Below, one piece after another: positions 9,403 to 18,372 of a DNA stretch of 64,000 bases. A program made the position numbers and the translations under genes. The notes beneath the pieces are model-generated. The model saw nothing but the letters and a program-made list of their open reading frames with translations. It did not search any database and was not told the DNA's origin. The stretch's first letter is position 1. Each line of letters starts with the position of its first letter. Source of the DNA: Streptomyces viridiviolaceus (lineage in GTDB: Bacteria > Actinomycetota > Actinomycetes > Streptomycetales > Streptomycetaceae); NCBI RefSeq assembly GCF_014650995.1, contig NZ_BMWA01000011.1, forward strand, positions 1 through 64,000, written 5' to 3'.

Positions 9403-10386
9403 ATGCTGCTCGAAGTGCGTGACCTGCACGTGGAGTTCCACACCAGGGACGGCGTCGCGAGGGCCGTCAACGGCGTCAGCTACGCGGTGGAGGCGGGCGA
9501 GACCCTCGCCGTGCTGGGCGAGTCCGGCTCCGGCAAGTCCGTCACCGCCCAGGCGGTCATGGGCATCCTCGACATGCCTCCGGGCCGGATCACCGCGGGC
9601 GAGGTCCTCTTCGAAGGCCGCGACCTGCTGAAGCTGAAGGAGGAGGAACGCCGGAAGGTCCGTGGCGCCGAGATGGCGATGATCTTCCAGGACGCGCTGT
9701 CGTCCCTCAACCCCGTGCTCACCGTCGGCGACCAGCTCGGCGAGATGTTCACCGTGCACCGCGGCATGTCCAGGAAGGACGCCCGCGCCAAGGCCGTCGA
9801 GCTGATGGACCGGGTACGGATCCCCGCCGCCCGGGAGCGGGTGCGGCAGTACCCGCACCAGTTCTCCGGCGGTATGCGCCAGCGCATCATGATCGCCATG
9901 GCGATGGCCCTGGAACCCAAGCTGATCATCGCCGACGAACCGACCACCGCCCTCGACGTCACCGTCCAGGCGCAGGTCATGGAGCTGCTCGCGGAACTCC
10001 AGCGCGAGTTCCGCATGGGGCTCATCCTGATCACCCATGACCTGGGCGTGGTCGCGGACGTGGCCGACAAGATCGCCGTGATGTACGCGGGCCGGATCGT
10101 GGAGTCGGCCCCGGTACACGACATCTACAAGGCGCCGGCGCATCCGTACACCCGCGGTCTGCTCGACTCCATCCCCCGGCTGGACCAGAAGGGCCGGGAG
10201 CTCTACGCCATCAAGGGCCTGCCGCCCAACCTCACCCGCATCCCGCCCGGCTGCGCCTTCCACCCCCGCTGCCCGATGGCCCAGGAGGTCTGCCGCACCG
10301 ACGTACCACCGCTCTACGACGTCACCGAGTCGGACGCGGAACGCGGGAGCGCCTGTCACTTCTGGAGGGAGTGCCTGCATGGCTGA
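9403..10386 (+). CDS. Peptide ABC transporter ATP-binding subunit (DppD type)
   Basis: 327 residues. Walker A GESGSGKS, signature FSGGMRQRIMIA, Walker B LIIADEPTTALDVT, H-loop LITHDLGV. The C-terminal oligopeptide extension holds PPGCAFHPRCPMAQEVC, a four-cysteine arrangement found in DppD/OppD. The last codons overlap the start of the partner ATPase by 8 bp. The two ATPases should form an asymmetric nucleotide-binding dimer. Confidence 0.95.
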   Translation: MLLEVRDLHVEFHTRDGVARAVNGVSYAVEAGETLAVLGESGSGKSVTAQAVMGILDMPPGRITAGEVLFEGRDLLKLKEEERRKVRGAEMAMIFQDALSSLNPVLTVGDQLGEMFTVHRGMSRKDARAKAVELMDRVRIPAARERVRQYPHQFSGGMRQRIMIAMAMALEPKLIIADEPTTALDVTVQAQVMELLAELQREFRMGLILITHDLGVVADVADKIAVMYAGRIVESAPVHDIYKAPAHPYTRGLLDSIPRLDQKGRELYAIKGLPPNLTRIPPGCAFHPRCPMAQEVCRTDVPPLYDVTESDAERGSACHFWRECLHG

Positions 10387-11461
10387 GCCCATCCTCGAGG
10401 TCCGCGGCCTCGTCAAGCACTACCCGCTGACCCGGGGCATCCTCTTCAAGAGGCAGATCGGCGCGGTCAAGGCGGTCGACGGCGTCGACTTCCACCTCGA
10501 CCGCGGCGAGACCCTCGGCATCGTCGGCGAGTCCGGCTGCGGCAAGTCGACGGTCGCCAAGATGCTGGTCCATCTGGAGCGGCCGACGGCGGGGGAGATC
10601 CGCTACAAGGGCGAGGACATCACCCGGCTGTCCGGCAAGGCCCTGAAGGCGGTCCGGCGCAACATCCAGATGGTGTTCCAGGACCCCTACACCTCCCTCA
10701 ACCCGCGGATGACGGTGGGCGACATCATCGGGGAGGCGTACGACATCCACCCCGAGGTGGCTCCCAAGGGCGAACGTCGCAAGCGGGTCCAGCACCTGCT
10801 GGACGTCGTCGGCCTCAACCCCGAGTACATCAACCGCTATCCGCACCAGTTCTCCGGCGGACAGCGCCAGCGCATCGGCATCGCCCGCGGCCTCGCCCTG
10901 CGCCCCGAGATCATCGTCGCCGACGAGCCGGTCTCCGCCCTCGACGTCTCCGTCCAGGCACAGGTGATCAACCTGCTGGCACGGCTCCAGGACGAGTTCG
11001 ACCTCTCCTACATCTTCATCGCCCACGACCTGTCGATCGTCCGGCACATCTCCGACCGCGTCGGCGTGATGTACCTCGGCCGCATCGTGGAGACCGGCCG
11101 GGACGCCGAGATCTACGACCACCCCACGCACCCCTACACCCAGGCGCTGCTGTCCGCCGTGCCCGTGCCCGACCCGGAGGCCCGGGAGCACCGTGAGCGG
11201 ATCATGCTGACCGGCGACGTCCCGTCCCCGACCGACATCCCCTCCGGCTGCCGCTTCCGCACCCGCTGCTGGAAGGCGCGGGAGCGCTGCGCCCTGGAGG
11301 TGCCGGCGCTCGCGGTCCCCGAGGAGTTCCGGGACACCTCCGGGCCTGCGGCCCACGACTCGGCGTGCCACTTCGCCGAGACCCTGCCGATGTGGCGCTC
11401 CGCGCCGGGGCGGGCGGTGCCGCCCGAGGAAGGCGGCGAGCACGGCAGCGGGCCGGAGTGA
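10379..11461 (+). CDS. Peptide ABC transporter ATP-binding subunit (DppF type)
   Basis: 360 residues. Opens LEVRGLVKHYPLTRGILF, the usual DppF start with an insert before the Walker A motif GESGCGKST. Signature FSGGQRQRIGIA and Walker B IIVADEPVSALDVS are intact. The extension has SGCRFRTRCWKARERC. The stop codon lies inside the left arm of a perfect 14-bp hairpin that ends the operon. Last gene of the rightward importer. Confidence 0.95.
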   Translation: MAEPILEVRGLVKHYPLTRGILFKRQIGAVKAVDGVDFHLDRGETLGIVGESGCGKSTVAKMLVHLERPTAGEIRYKGEDITRLSGKALKAVRRNIQMVFQDPYTSLNPRMTVGDIIGEAYDIHPEVAPKGERRKRVQHLLDVVGLNPEYINRYPHQFSGGQRQRIGIARGLALRPEIIVADEPVSALDVSVQAQVINLLARLQDEFDLSYIFIAHDLSIVRHISDRVGVMYLGRIVETGRDAEIYDHPTHPYTQALLSAVPVPDPEAREHRERIMLTGDVPSPTDIPSGCRFRTRCWKARERCALEVPALAVPEEFRDTSGPAAHDSACHFAETLPMWRSAPGRAVPPEEGGEHGSGPE

Positions 11462-11482
11462 CATGGCGCACTCCGGCCCGCT
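11447..11482 (+). terminator. Hairpin terminator of the rightward peptide operon
   Basis: Perfect 14-bp inverted repeat AGCGGGCCGGAGTG (11447-11460) and its complement at 11469-11482 around an 8-base loop; the stop codon of the last ATPase gene is in the left arm. No T-run follows, as is common in Streptomyces. Confidence 0.8.
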
Positions 11483-11589
11483 CACGGCACCCGCACGGCC
11501 GTACGCTGCTGAGCATCGCGCGTCCGTATATCGGTGCCGCTTCCGGGAAGTTGCCTGCGTGTTAACGAAGTTCGTGCGCGTTTGCGCCG

Positions 11590-13704
11590 CTATGCCAGGG
11601 CGCGCTTGAGGAAGTCCACCTGGAGCAGGAGCAGGTTCTCGGCGACCGACTCCTGCGGGGTCATGTGCGTGACGCCCGACAGGGGCAGTACCTCGTGCGG
11701 GCGGCCGGCCGCCAGCAGGGCCGAGGACAGGCGCAGGGAGTGGGCGACCACCACGTTGTCGTCCGCCAGCCCGTGGATGATCATCATGGGACGGTGCGGC
11801 TCGGCGGCGTCGACCAGGCCCGCGTCGTCGATCACCGAGTTGCGGCGGTAGACGTCCGGCTGCTCCTCCGGGTGGCCGACGTAGCGCTCCTGGTAGTGGG
11901 TGTCGTACAGCCGCAGGTCGGTGACCGGGGCGCCCACGATCGCCGCGTGGAAGACGTCCGGACGGCGCAGTGCGGCCAGGGCCGCCAGATAGCCGCCGAA
12001 GGACCAGCCCCGGATGGCGACGCGGCTCAGGTCGAGCGGGAAGTCGGCGGCCAGGGCGTGCAGCGCGTCCACCTGGTCCTGGAGGACGACCGCGGCCACG
12101 TCGTCCTTGATCGCCTTCTCCCAGGCGGGCGACCGCCCCGGAGTGCCGCGCCCGTCGGCGACGACCACCGCGAAACCCTGGTCGGCGAACCACTGCGAGG
12201 TGAGGTGCGCGTTGTGCGCGGCCACCACGCGCTGGCCGTGCGGACCGCCGTAGGGGTCGAGCAGGACCGGCAGGGAGGTGTCACCGTGGTAGTCCGTTGG
12301 CATAAGCACGGCGCACGGGACACGGCGTGCGCCCCCCTGGGTAAGGGTCACGCGCGGGGACAAACCGGGATCTTCGGCGTAAGAGGCGACGACCGCCAGC
12401 TGCTTCCCGTCCCGCAGTACCTGGGCCCTGGCGCCCGGCCTGGCCGGCGTGGCGGAGACGAGAACGGTCACGCCCCCGGCGCGCACCGCCGAATGCACGC
12501 CGGGCTCCTGCGACACCCGCTCCACGCCGAGTTCGTTCACCCGGTACACGTGCACTTCGCCCGTCTCCGGATCGGCCGCCTCTTCGCCCGCCGACGCCGA
12601 AACCAGCACGTCGTGGTCGGAGACGTCCAGTACCGCCCGCAGATGCAACTGCGCTCCGGTGAGCGGCCGTTCACCGACCGCCAGGACCCGCGCGCCGCCC
12701 TCGTCGGCGATCCGCACCAGCTGCCCGGAGGGGCTCCAGCAGGGCACTCCGGGGAACAGTTCCAGCCAAGTTGGATCTTCGTCGGCGTGCACCATCCGCG
12801 TCGTCCCCGACTCCGCGTCCACGGCCAGGAACAACTGACTGCGCTGGTCGCGCGCCTGTACGAGCAGCAGCGGCGCACCCGCCGCTGACCAGTGCACTCG
12901 CGCCAGATACGGGTACCGCGCCCGGTCCCAGACGACCTCCGTGCGCCCCCCGTCCAGGCCGATCACGAACAGCCGCACGTCCGCGTTGGCGGTACCCGCC
13001 GCCGGATACGGCACGTGTTGTGGATCACGCTCCGGGTGGGCCGGGTCGGAGATCCACCACCGCTCGACCGGCGTGTCGTCCACGCGTGCCACCAGCAGCC
13101 GGTCCGACTCGGGGGACCACCAGAAGCCCCGCTGCCGCCCCATCTCCTCGGCGGCGATGAACTCGGCCAGCCCGTACGAGACCCCCTCCGCGTCGGGTCC
13201 GGCCAGCACCCGGTCGTCCCCGCCCTCGGCCCCCACGACCCGCAGGGCGCCCTGTGCGACGTACGCGATGTGCCGTCCGTCGGGGGAGGGCCGCGGGTCG
13301 ATCACGGGGCCGGGAACGGCCAGCTCCCGTGCCGTCCCGGCCCGCAGCTCGGCCGCGAACAGCCGTCCTGACAAGGCGAAAGACGCCAACTCGACGGCCG
13401 CGTCGGTGGCGTATCCGACGATGCCGGCGCCACCCTCACGGCTGCGCTCACGGCGCGCCCGCTCCTCGGGTGACAGGTGCTCCTCCGCACCGCCCAGGAG
13501 GGCGCGCGGGTCGGCCGCCACGCGCTCCCCGCCGTCCGGAACGTCCAGGACCCACAGCGAATTCGCCCGGTCCGTACCGGAAGAGGAGCGCAGGAAGGCG
13601 ACACGGGAACCATCGGGTGCCACGGTGAACGAACGCGGCGCGCCGAGCGTGAACCGCTGGGTGCGGGCGTGCCGTTTGGGGAAGGAGTCGGACTCGATCG
13701 TCAT
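11590..13704 (-). CDS. S9 family serine peptidase (DPP-IV / prolyl-oligopeptidase type)
   Basis: 704 residues from the ATG at 13704. The N-terminal 450 residues look like a DPP-IV-type beta-propeller (RVAFLRSSSG, DPRPSPDGRHIAYV). The C-terminal catalytic domain carries the nucleophile motif RGWSFGGYLA with Ser568, the aspartate region GLADDNVV and the histidine in GVTHMTPQ, giving a complete triad. No signal peptide is visible, so it is probably cytoplasmic. It could trim peptides brought in by the transporters next door, which is inference from location. An upstream in-frame ORF extension of 53 codons has no family features and was not used. Confidence 0.92.
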   Translation of the reverse strand: MTIESDSFPKRHARTQRFTLGAPRSFTVAPDGSRVAFLRSSSGTDRANSLWVLDVPDGGERVAADPRALLGGAEEHLSPEERARRERSREGGAGIVGYATDAAVELASFALSGRLFAAELRAGTARELAVPGPVIDPRPSPDGRHIAYVAQGALRVVGAEGGDDRVLAGPDAEGVSYGLAEFIAAEEMGRQRGFWWSPESDRLLVARVDDTPVERWWISDPAHPERDPQHVPYPAAGTANADVRLFVIGLDGGRTEVVWDRARYPYLARVHWSAAGAPLLLVQARDQRSQLFLAVDAESGTTRMVHADEDPTWLELFPGVPCWSPSGQLVRIADEGGARVLAVGERPLTGAQLHLRAVLDVSDHDVLVSASAGEEAADPETGEVHVYRVNELGVERVSQEPGVHSAVRAGGVTVLVSATPARPGARAQVLRDGKQLAVVASYAEDPGLSPRVTLTQGGARRVPCAVLMPTDYHGDTSLPVLLDPYGGPHGQRVVAAHNAHLTSQWFADQGFAVVVADGRGTPGRSPAWEKAIKDDVAAVVLQDQVDALHALAADFPLDLSRVAIRGWSFGGYLAALAALRRPDVFHAAIVGAPVTDLRLYDTHYQERYVGHPEEQPDVYRRNSVIDDAGLVDAAEPHRPMMIIHGLADDNVVVAHSLRLSSALLAAGRPHEVLPLSGVTHMTPQESVAENLLLLQVDFLKRALA

Positions 13705-13893
13705 GCCCCGACCATATTGGCCATGCGCCCCCTTGTGCGGCTGTGCGCCGATCGATGCGCGCGTACGGATAGTTATGATCACTAGCGCATAGTGGGTATC
13801 AACCAGGTGCCCGCTGTGTGGATTTATCTGCCCCCATGGTTCCGACTGCGTCCGACCCCCCATGTCCCTGGGTTCCTTTGGAGGTGAGCCGCC

Positions 13894-14088
13894 GTGGCAC
13901 TCTCGATTTCGGCGGTGGTGCTGCTGGCGATCATCGTCTTCTTGCTGATCAAGAAGTCAGGACTGAAGGCGGGGCATGCGATCGTCTGCATGCTCCTCGG
14001 CTTCTACCTCGCCTCCTCGACCATCGCACCCACGATCAGCGAACTGACGTCGAACATCGCGGGCATGATCGGCAGCATCAACTTCTGA
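13894..14088 (+). CDS. Small conserved membrane protein, 64 residues
   Basis: GTG start with a strong GGAGGTG ribosome binding site at 13880-13886. The protein has an N-terminal transmembrane helix (ISAVVLLAIIVFLLIKK), a basic turn (KKSGLKAG), and a second hydrophobic segment (IVCMLLGFYLASS), then a short tail. I do not recognise a named family, but the compact two-helix form, good codon bias and its own terminator directly after it support a real gene. It may be conserved among Streptomyces. Function unknown. Confidence 0.8.
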   Translation: MALSISAVVLLAIIVFLLIKKSGLKAGHAIVCMLLGFYLASSTIAPTISELTSNIAGMIGSINF

Positions 14089-14094
14089 CGGGAC

Positions 14095-14119
14095 GGGGAC
14101 GCCCGGAGCGGGCGTCCCC
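14095..14119 (+). terminator. Hairpin terminator after the 64-residue membrane protein
   Basis: Perfect 11-bp stem GGGGACGCCCG (14095-14105) and complement (14109-14119) around a GAG loop, 6 bp after the stop codon. Confidence 0.8.
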
Positions 14120-14373
14120 GACGGTCGGCCGCGTACGCCGGGGACGAACTCCGCCCCGGCGCCCGGCGTGAGGGCGAGCCGGGCCCGCATGCTCTTCGCG
14201 TCCCGCCACCCTGAGTTCAGGTGCCGGGTCGCGTTCGAGGATCGCTGCCCGGGCCGTACGCGCTGCGACGAACCGCTCCACCACCTTCCGTATCGGAGCC
14301 GTCACGATTCGCCGTGCGGGTGGGGACCGCGCCAGGTGAGGGGAACGGGAGAACGCCTCGTAGGGTGGAGTCC

Positions 14374-15243
14374 ATGACGGAACTGCCCGCCCGGCGTCTG
14401 CTGCTGGTGCACGCGCACCCGGACGACGAGTCGATCAACAACGGCGTCACCATGGCCAGGTACGCGGCCGAAGGCGCCCACGTGACGCTGGTGACCTGCA
14501 CCCTCGGCGAGCGGGGCGAGGTCATCCCGCCCGGCCTCGCGCATCTGACGGGGGCCGCCCTGGGCGAGCACCGCCTGGGTGAGCTGACGGCCGCCATGCG
14601 CGCGCTCGGCGTCGAGGACTTCCGGCTGCTCGGCGGACCGGGCCGGTTCACCGACTCCGGGATGATGGGCCTGTCCGACAACGACGACCCCGACTGCCTC
14701 TGGCAGGCGGACGTCGACCGGGCCGCCGCCCTCCTCGTCGAGGTGATCCGTGAGGTGCGCCCGCAGGTCCTCGTCACCTACGACCCCGACGGCGGATACG
14801 GCCACCCCGACCACATCCAGGCGCACCGCATCGCCATGCGCGCCGCCGAACTGGCCGCCGAGGCCGGCTGTCCGATCGCCAAGGTCTACTGGAACCGGGT
14901 TCCGCGCCCGGTCGCCGAGCGGGCCTTCGCCCGCCTCGACGACGACCTGCCCGGCCTGCCCTTCGCCAAGGCGGCCGGCGTCGAGGACGTGCCGGGCGTC
15001 GTCGGCGAGGAGCGGATCACCGCCGAGATCCGCGGCGACGGGACGGCGTACGCCGGCGCCAAGGCCGCCGCGATGCGCGCGCACGCCACACAGATCACGC
15101 TGGCCGAACCGTACTTCGCGCTCTCGAACGAGCTGGCTCAGCCGGTCTTCACCACCGAGTACTACGAACAGGTGCGCGGCGAGCGAGCGGTCGTCGACGG
15201 GCGTGAGAGTGACCTGTTCGCCGGAATCGGGGAGGCGTCATGA
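14374..15243 (+). CDS. mshB: Mycothiol biosynthesis deacetylase MshB
   Basis: 289 residues from the ATG at 14374, with GGTGGAG just upstream. It removes the acetyl group from GlcNAc-inositol to give GlcN-inositol, the second committed step of mycothiol synthesis in the cytoplasm. The zinc-site motif AHPDDE places His15 and Asp18, and HPDH supplies His148; Asp17 is the likely general base, all as in M. tuberculosis MshB. The length fits the family (about 300). The stop overlaps the next gene as ATGA. Paralogous mycothiol-conjugate amidase Mca has a similar motif, but the close pairing with the ferredoxin/dapC block matches mshB of mycobacteria. Confidence 0.93.
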   Translation: MTELPARRLLLVHAHPDDESINNGVTMARYAAEGAHVTLVTCTLGERGEVIPPGLAHLTGAALGEHRLGELTAAMRALGVEDFRLLGGPGRFTDSGMMGLSDNDDPDCLWQADVDRAAALLVEVIREVRPQVLVTYDPDGGYGHPDHIQAHRIAMRAAELAAEAGCPIAKVYWNRVPRPVAERAFARLDDDLPGLPFAKAAGVEDVPGVVGEERITAEIRGDGTAYAGAKAAAMRAHATQITLAEPYFALSNELAQPVFTTEYYEQVRGERAVVDGRESDLFAGIGEAS

Positions 15244-15668
15244 GCGACCGGACCGCACCCGCGAAGGACGGCTCGATGCTCGCGCAGCCGCTGCGCCCGC
15301 CCTCCCCCGGCAGGATCGTCCTCTACCTCGGTCTCTTCGTCCTGGGCGCCGTGGTCGGCGCGGCCGGGGCCCTGATGCAGTCCGCGTGGTTCCCCGGCGG
15401 CCTGCTGCTCGCCCTGGCCGCCGAGGCCGGCCTGTGCGTCGGCGCGGGCCGGGCCGTCGGCCGCAGGGGCGGGGCCGTCGCGCCCGCCGTCGGCTGGGCG
15501 CTCGCCGTGGTGCTGCTCACCACCAGCCGTCCGGAGGGCGACTTCGTGTTCGCCGCGGGCAGCGGCTCCTATCTCTTCCTGCTCGGCGGCATCGCCGTCG
15601 CTGTGATGTGCGCCACCCTCGCGCCGGTGCGGCAACCGGACGGCGACGCCGCCCGACTTGGCAAGTGA
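15240..15668 (+). CDS. Small polytopic membrane protein coupled to mshB (DUF6113-like)
   Basis: 142 residues, start codon overlapping the mshB stop (ATGA), so translation is coupled. Four hydrophobic segments are visible (IVLYLGLFVLGAVVGAAGAL, LLLALAAEAGLCVGAG, VAPAVGWALAVVLLTTS, YLFLLGGIAVAVMCATL). The polar N-terminus is cytoplasmic by charge. I believe it belongs to DUF6113, seen next to mshB in Streptomyces, but function is unknown. No catalytic motif is apparent. Confidence 0.8.
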   Translation: MSDRTAPAKDGSMLAQPLRPPSPGRIVLYLGLFVLGAVVGAAGALMQSAWFPGGLLLALAAEAGLCVGAGRAVGRRGGAVAPAVGWALAVVLLTTSRPEGDFVFAAGSGSYLFLLGGIAVAVMCATLAPVRQPDGDAARLGK

Positions 15669-15831
15669 CGTACCACTTCGCCATACCGTGGGCGTGCGAG
15701 TCCGGTGATGGTTTCCCCAGCGGTCATGGGATACACGCGAGAAGCGGCCAGTATGGTGGTGCGCGCCGCCGAGCCGCCCGCTTGAGAAATCGTGACGTGA
15801 CGGGCGGCGGAGCCAACCGGGAGAACCTGCC

Positions 15832-18168
15832 TTGAGTCGTGAAACTGACAGTCCGTCCTCCGGGCCCCACGGGCGCGGCGGAGCCGCATACCCCTCCGGC
15901 ACGCCGCCGTACGGGACCCCGACGGCTTCCGGCGACGGTGCGGACGCGGGCCGTTCGGCCACGCGGCCGGATGAACGCAAGACCGAGACGACGCTGACGA
16001 CCCGGATCCGGATCAACATCCCCGGGTCGAGGCCGATTCCGCCGGTCGTCGTGCGCAAGCCCGTCGCGGACGCCGAGAGCGGCGAGGGCGACCCGGAGCC
16101 GACCGAGTCCTCCGCGCCGGGCAGCGTCACGCCGAGCGTCCCCGCGCCCTCGGCCGCCGTCGAGTCTCCCGCCGAGCACCCCCCGTCCGCCGAGGAGAAG
16201 CCGACCAGCGACTGGTTCGCGCCCCGCAAGTCGTCGGCGGGCAAGGGCGGTCAGGGCGGCGGCCCCGCCAAGACCCCCGGGCCGGCGGGCGGTTCCGGTG
16301 CGCCCGGCGCGCCGGGAGACCCCGGTGCCTCGGGCGCGGGTACGGGCGCCGGTGCTTCCGGTGCCGGTGCGCCCGGCGGTGCGCGGCCGGGTGCCGGCGG
16401 CGGACGCCCCGGTGGCGTGGTCGGCTCCATGAACGTGCCGGGCGGCTCCCGGTCCGGCTCCACCAACGGTGCGGGCCTGCCCGGAGCGACCGGCGGCCCC
16501 GTGGCGCCCGGTCACGGCGGCGGCACCGGCTCCTTCGACGTGACCGAGGCCCTGGCGTCGGGCCCGCTGGGCAATGGAACGCGCCCGGGGGCCGACGCCG
16601 GCGGCGAGCCGCGCCGTGACGACCTGCCGTACTTCTCGGAGAACGGACGCGACGACCGGAAGGCGCCCGGCGGGCGGAACGGTCAGGGCCCCATGGGACC
16701 GACCGGCGGCCCCGTCACCGGAGACGGCCCGCTGCCGGCGCAGCCCGGTGGCGGACGGCCCCGCGGGACCGGTGCGCCCGCCGTGCCGCCGGTACCCGGC
16801 GTACCCGGGTTGTCCGGCGAGCCCAAGGGCCTGCGCGGCCCCGGCGGCCAGGCCGGTCCCGGAACACCGGGCGGCCCGGGCGGACCGGGTGCTGCCGGCG
16901 GCCCCCGGACCATGGGCGGCCCCGGTGCCATGACCGGCACGGGCCCCGGCGCCGGCCGCGGCCCCGGCGGTGGGCTGAGCGACGACACCGCGATCCTCAC
17001 CCCGCAGAAGCCGGCCCCCGAACCGCCGGGCGGTGCGCTCGGCTTCGGCAACCCGGACAACGTCTCCGGGAACACCCTCACCAGCGGCATCCCCGTCGTA
17101 CCCAGCGACCGGAACGTGCCGTTCCAGGGTGGAGCGCCCACCGACGGGCCGCTGCCGCACACGCCGCCGAAGCTGCCCGAGCCGGTCTCGCCGCCCCCGG
17201 CGGGCTCCGCCAGGCCGCCCAAGAAGAAGGGGCGGAACAAGCTCGCGCTGCTGGGCGGCGGCGTGATCGCCATCGCCGGTGTCGCGTACGGTGCCGGGCT
17301 GCTGATGAACCACTCCGACGTGCCCAAGGGCACCACCGTGCTCGGCGTCGACATCGGCGGCGGCACCCGCGACGACGCCGTCGAGAAGCTGGACGACGCC
17401 CTCGCCGCCCGGGTGAACAAGCCGCTGAAGCTCACGGTGGGCGGCGAGAGCGTCTCGCTGAAGCCGGAGCAGGCGGGCCTGCAGTTCGACGCGCAGGCCA
17501 CGGTCGGCACGGCGGCGCAGAGCGACTACAACCCCGTCTCCGTGATCGGCTCGCTCTTCGGCAACCACCGGGTCGTCGACCCGGTCATGCCCGTCGACGA
17601 GGAGAAGCTGCACGCCGCCCTCCAGGACGCGGCCGGCGGCGCGGGATCGGTGACCGAGGGCACCATCGAGTTCAAGTCCGGCAAGGCCGTTCCCGTGTAC
17701 GGCAAGGCGGGCAAGGGCATCGACGTCGCCAAGTCGACGGAGGCGGTGGAGGAGGCGTACCGCACCCAGGTCGAGACCGGCACCTCCACCCCGGTGAACG
17801 TCCCCACGACCGGCCGGCAGCCGACGGTCTCCAGGGCCGAGGTCGACCGGATGATGAAGGAGTTCGCCGAGCCGGCGATGTCCGGCCTGGTCACGGTCCG
17901 GACCGACGCCGCGCACACCGTCTCGTTCAGCCCCGAGAAGTCGCTGTGGAAGTTCCTCGGCGTCAAGGCGCAGAACGGCAAGCTGGTCGAGTACTACGAC
18001 ACGGCCGCGCTGCAGAAGCTCTACGGCGACACCTTCGACGGCGTGCTCATCACCCGCGCCACCGGCCAGAAGACCCCGGTCACCGTCCAGGACGTGATCG
18101 GCGCCCTGCGCCCGGCGCTGAAGAGCACGGGCAACCGCATCGGCGTCATCGACACCGACCCCAGCTGA
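15832..18168 (+). CDS. Large membrane-anchored protein with PG_binding_4 (YoaR-like) domain
   Basis: 778 residues from a TTG start with GGGAG upstream; no better start is in frame nearby. Residues 1 to about 460 are low-complexity Gly/Pro/Ala-rich sequence with many GGP, GAP and PGG units, presumably cytoplasmic and disordered. A basic cluster (KKKGRNK) and a transmembrane helix (LALLGGGVIAIAGVAYGAGLLM) follow at about 465-490. The extracytoplasmic part begins VPKGTTVLGVDIGGGTRDDA, the pattern of the PG_binding_4 domain that accompanies VanW proteins, and contains a second similar unit. No VanW or L,D-transpeptidase motif (HxxxxxxSxGC) is seen, so it is probably a non-enzymatic wall-associated protein. 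A hairpin terminator follows. Confidence 0.8.
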   Translation: MSRETDSPSSGPHGRGGAAYPSGTPPYGTPTASGDGADAGRSATRPDERKTETTLTTRIRINIPGSRPIPPVVVRKPVADAESGEGDPEPTESSAPGSVTPSVPAPSAAVESPAEHPPSAEEKPTSDWFAPRKSSAGKGGQGGGPAKTPGPAGGSGAPGAPGDPGASGAGTGAGASGAGAPGGARPGAGGGRPGGVVGSMNVPGGSRSGSTNGAGLPGATGGPVAPGHGGGTGSFDVTEALASGPLGNGTRPGADAGGEPRRDDLPYFSENGRDDRKAPGGRNGQGPMGPTGGPVTGDGPLPAQPGGGRPRGTGAPAVPPVPGVPGLSGEPKGLRGPGGQAGPGTPGGPGGPGAAGGPRTMGGPGAMTGTGPGAGRGPGGGLSDDTAILTPQKPAPEPPGGALGFGNPDNVSGNTLTSGIPVVPSDRNVPFQGGAPTDGPLPHTPPKLPEPVSPPPAGSARPPKKKGRNKLALLGGGVIAIAGVAYGAGLLMNHSDVPKGTTVLGVDIGGGTRDDAVEKLDDALAARVNKPLKLTVGGESVSLKPEQAGLQFDAQATVGTAAQSDYNPVSVIGSLFGNHRVVDPVMPVDEEKLHAALQDAAGGAGSVTEGTIEFKSGKAVPVYGKAGKGIDVAKSTEAVEEAYRTQVETGTSTPVNVPTTGRQPTVSRAEVDRMMKEFAEPAMSGLVTVRTDAAHTVSFSPEKSLWKFLGVKAQNGKLVEYYDTAALQKLYGDTFDGVLITRATGQKTPVTVQDVIGALRPALKSTGNRIGVIDTDPS

Positions 18169-18178
18169 CGCGCGTCCA

Positions 18179-18212
18179 CGAGGGGCACCCGGCGCACACC
18201 GGGCGCCCCTCG
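18179..18212 (+). terminator. Hairpin terminator after the PG_binding_4 protein gene
   Basis: Stem of 13 pairs with one mismatch between 18179-18192 and 18199-18212 (CGAGGGGC arm against GCCCCTCG), 6-base loop, 11 bp after the stop codon. It faces the convergent gene at 18373 and may serve both strands. Confidence 0.75.
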
Positions 18213-18372
18213 CCGGCTGCCGCCGCCTGAGGGCAGTCGCGCCTCCCCCAGTGGCTGGACGGCCTGGGAGGTACCCCCAGGGCGGCACGGGTGGGCGCTG
18301 GGGGCACAACCCCCTCCGGGGGAGGCTCCTCGCAGCGCCGAGCGGCGTCCGCCCCGCCCGCACGGCAGACGT

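Noticed and set aside
13704..13863. N-terminal extension of the S9 peptidase by 53 codons
   Set aside because: The segment has no ribosome binding site, no conserved sequence and crosses an A+T-rich promoter-like stretch; homologues start at the ATG at 13704.
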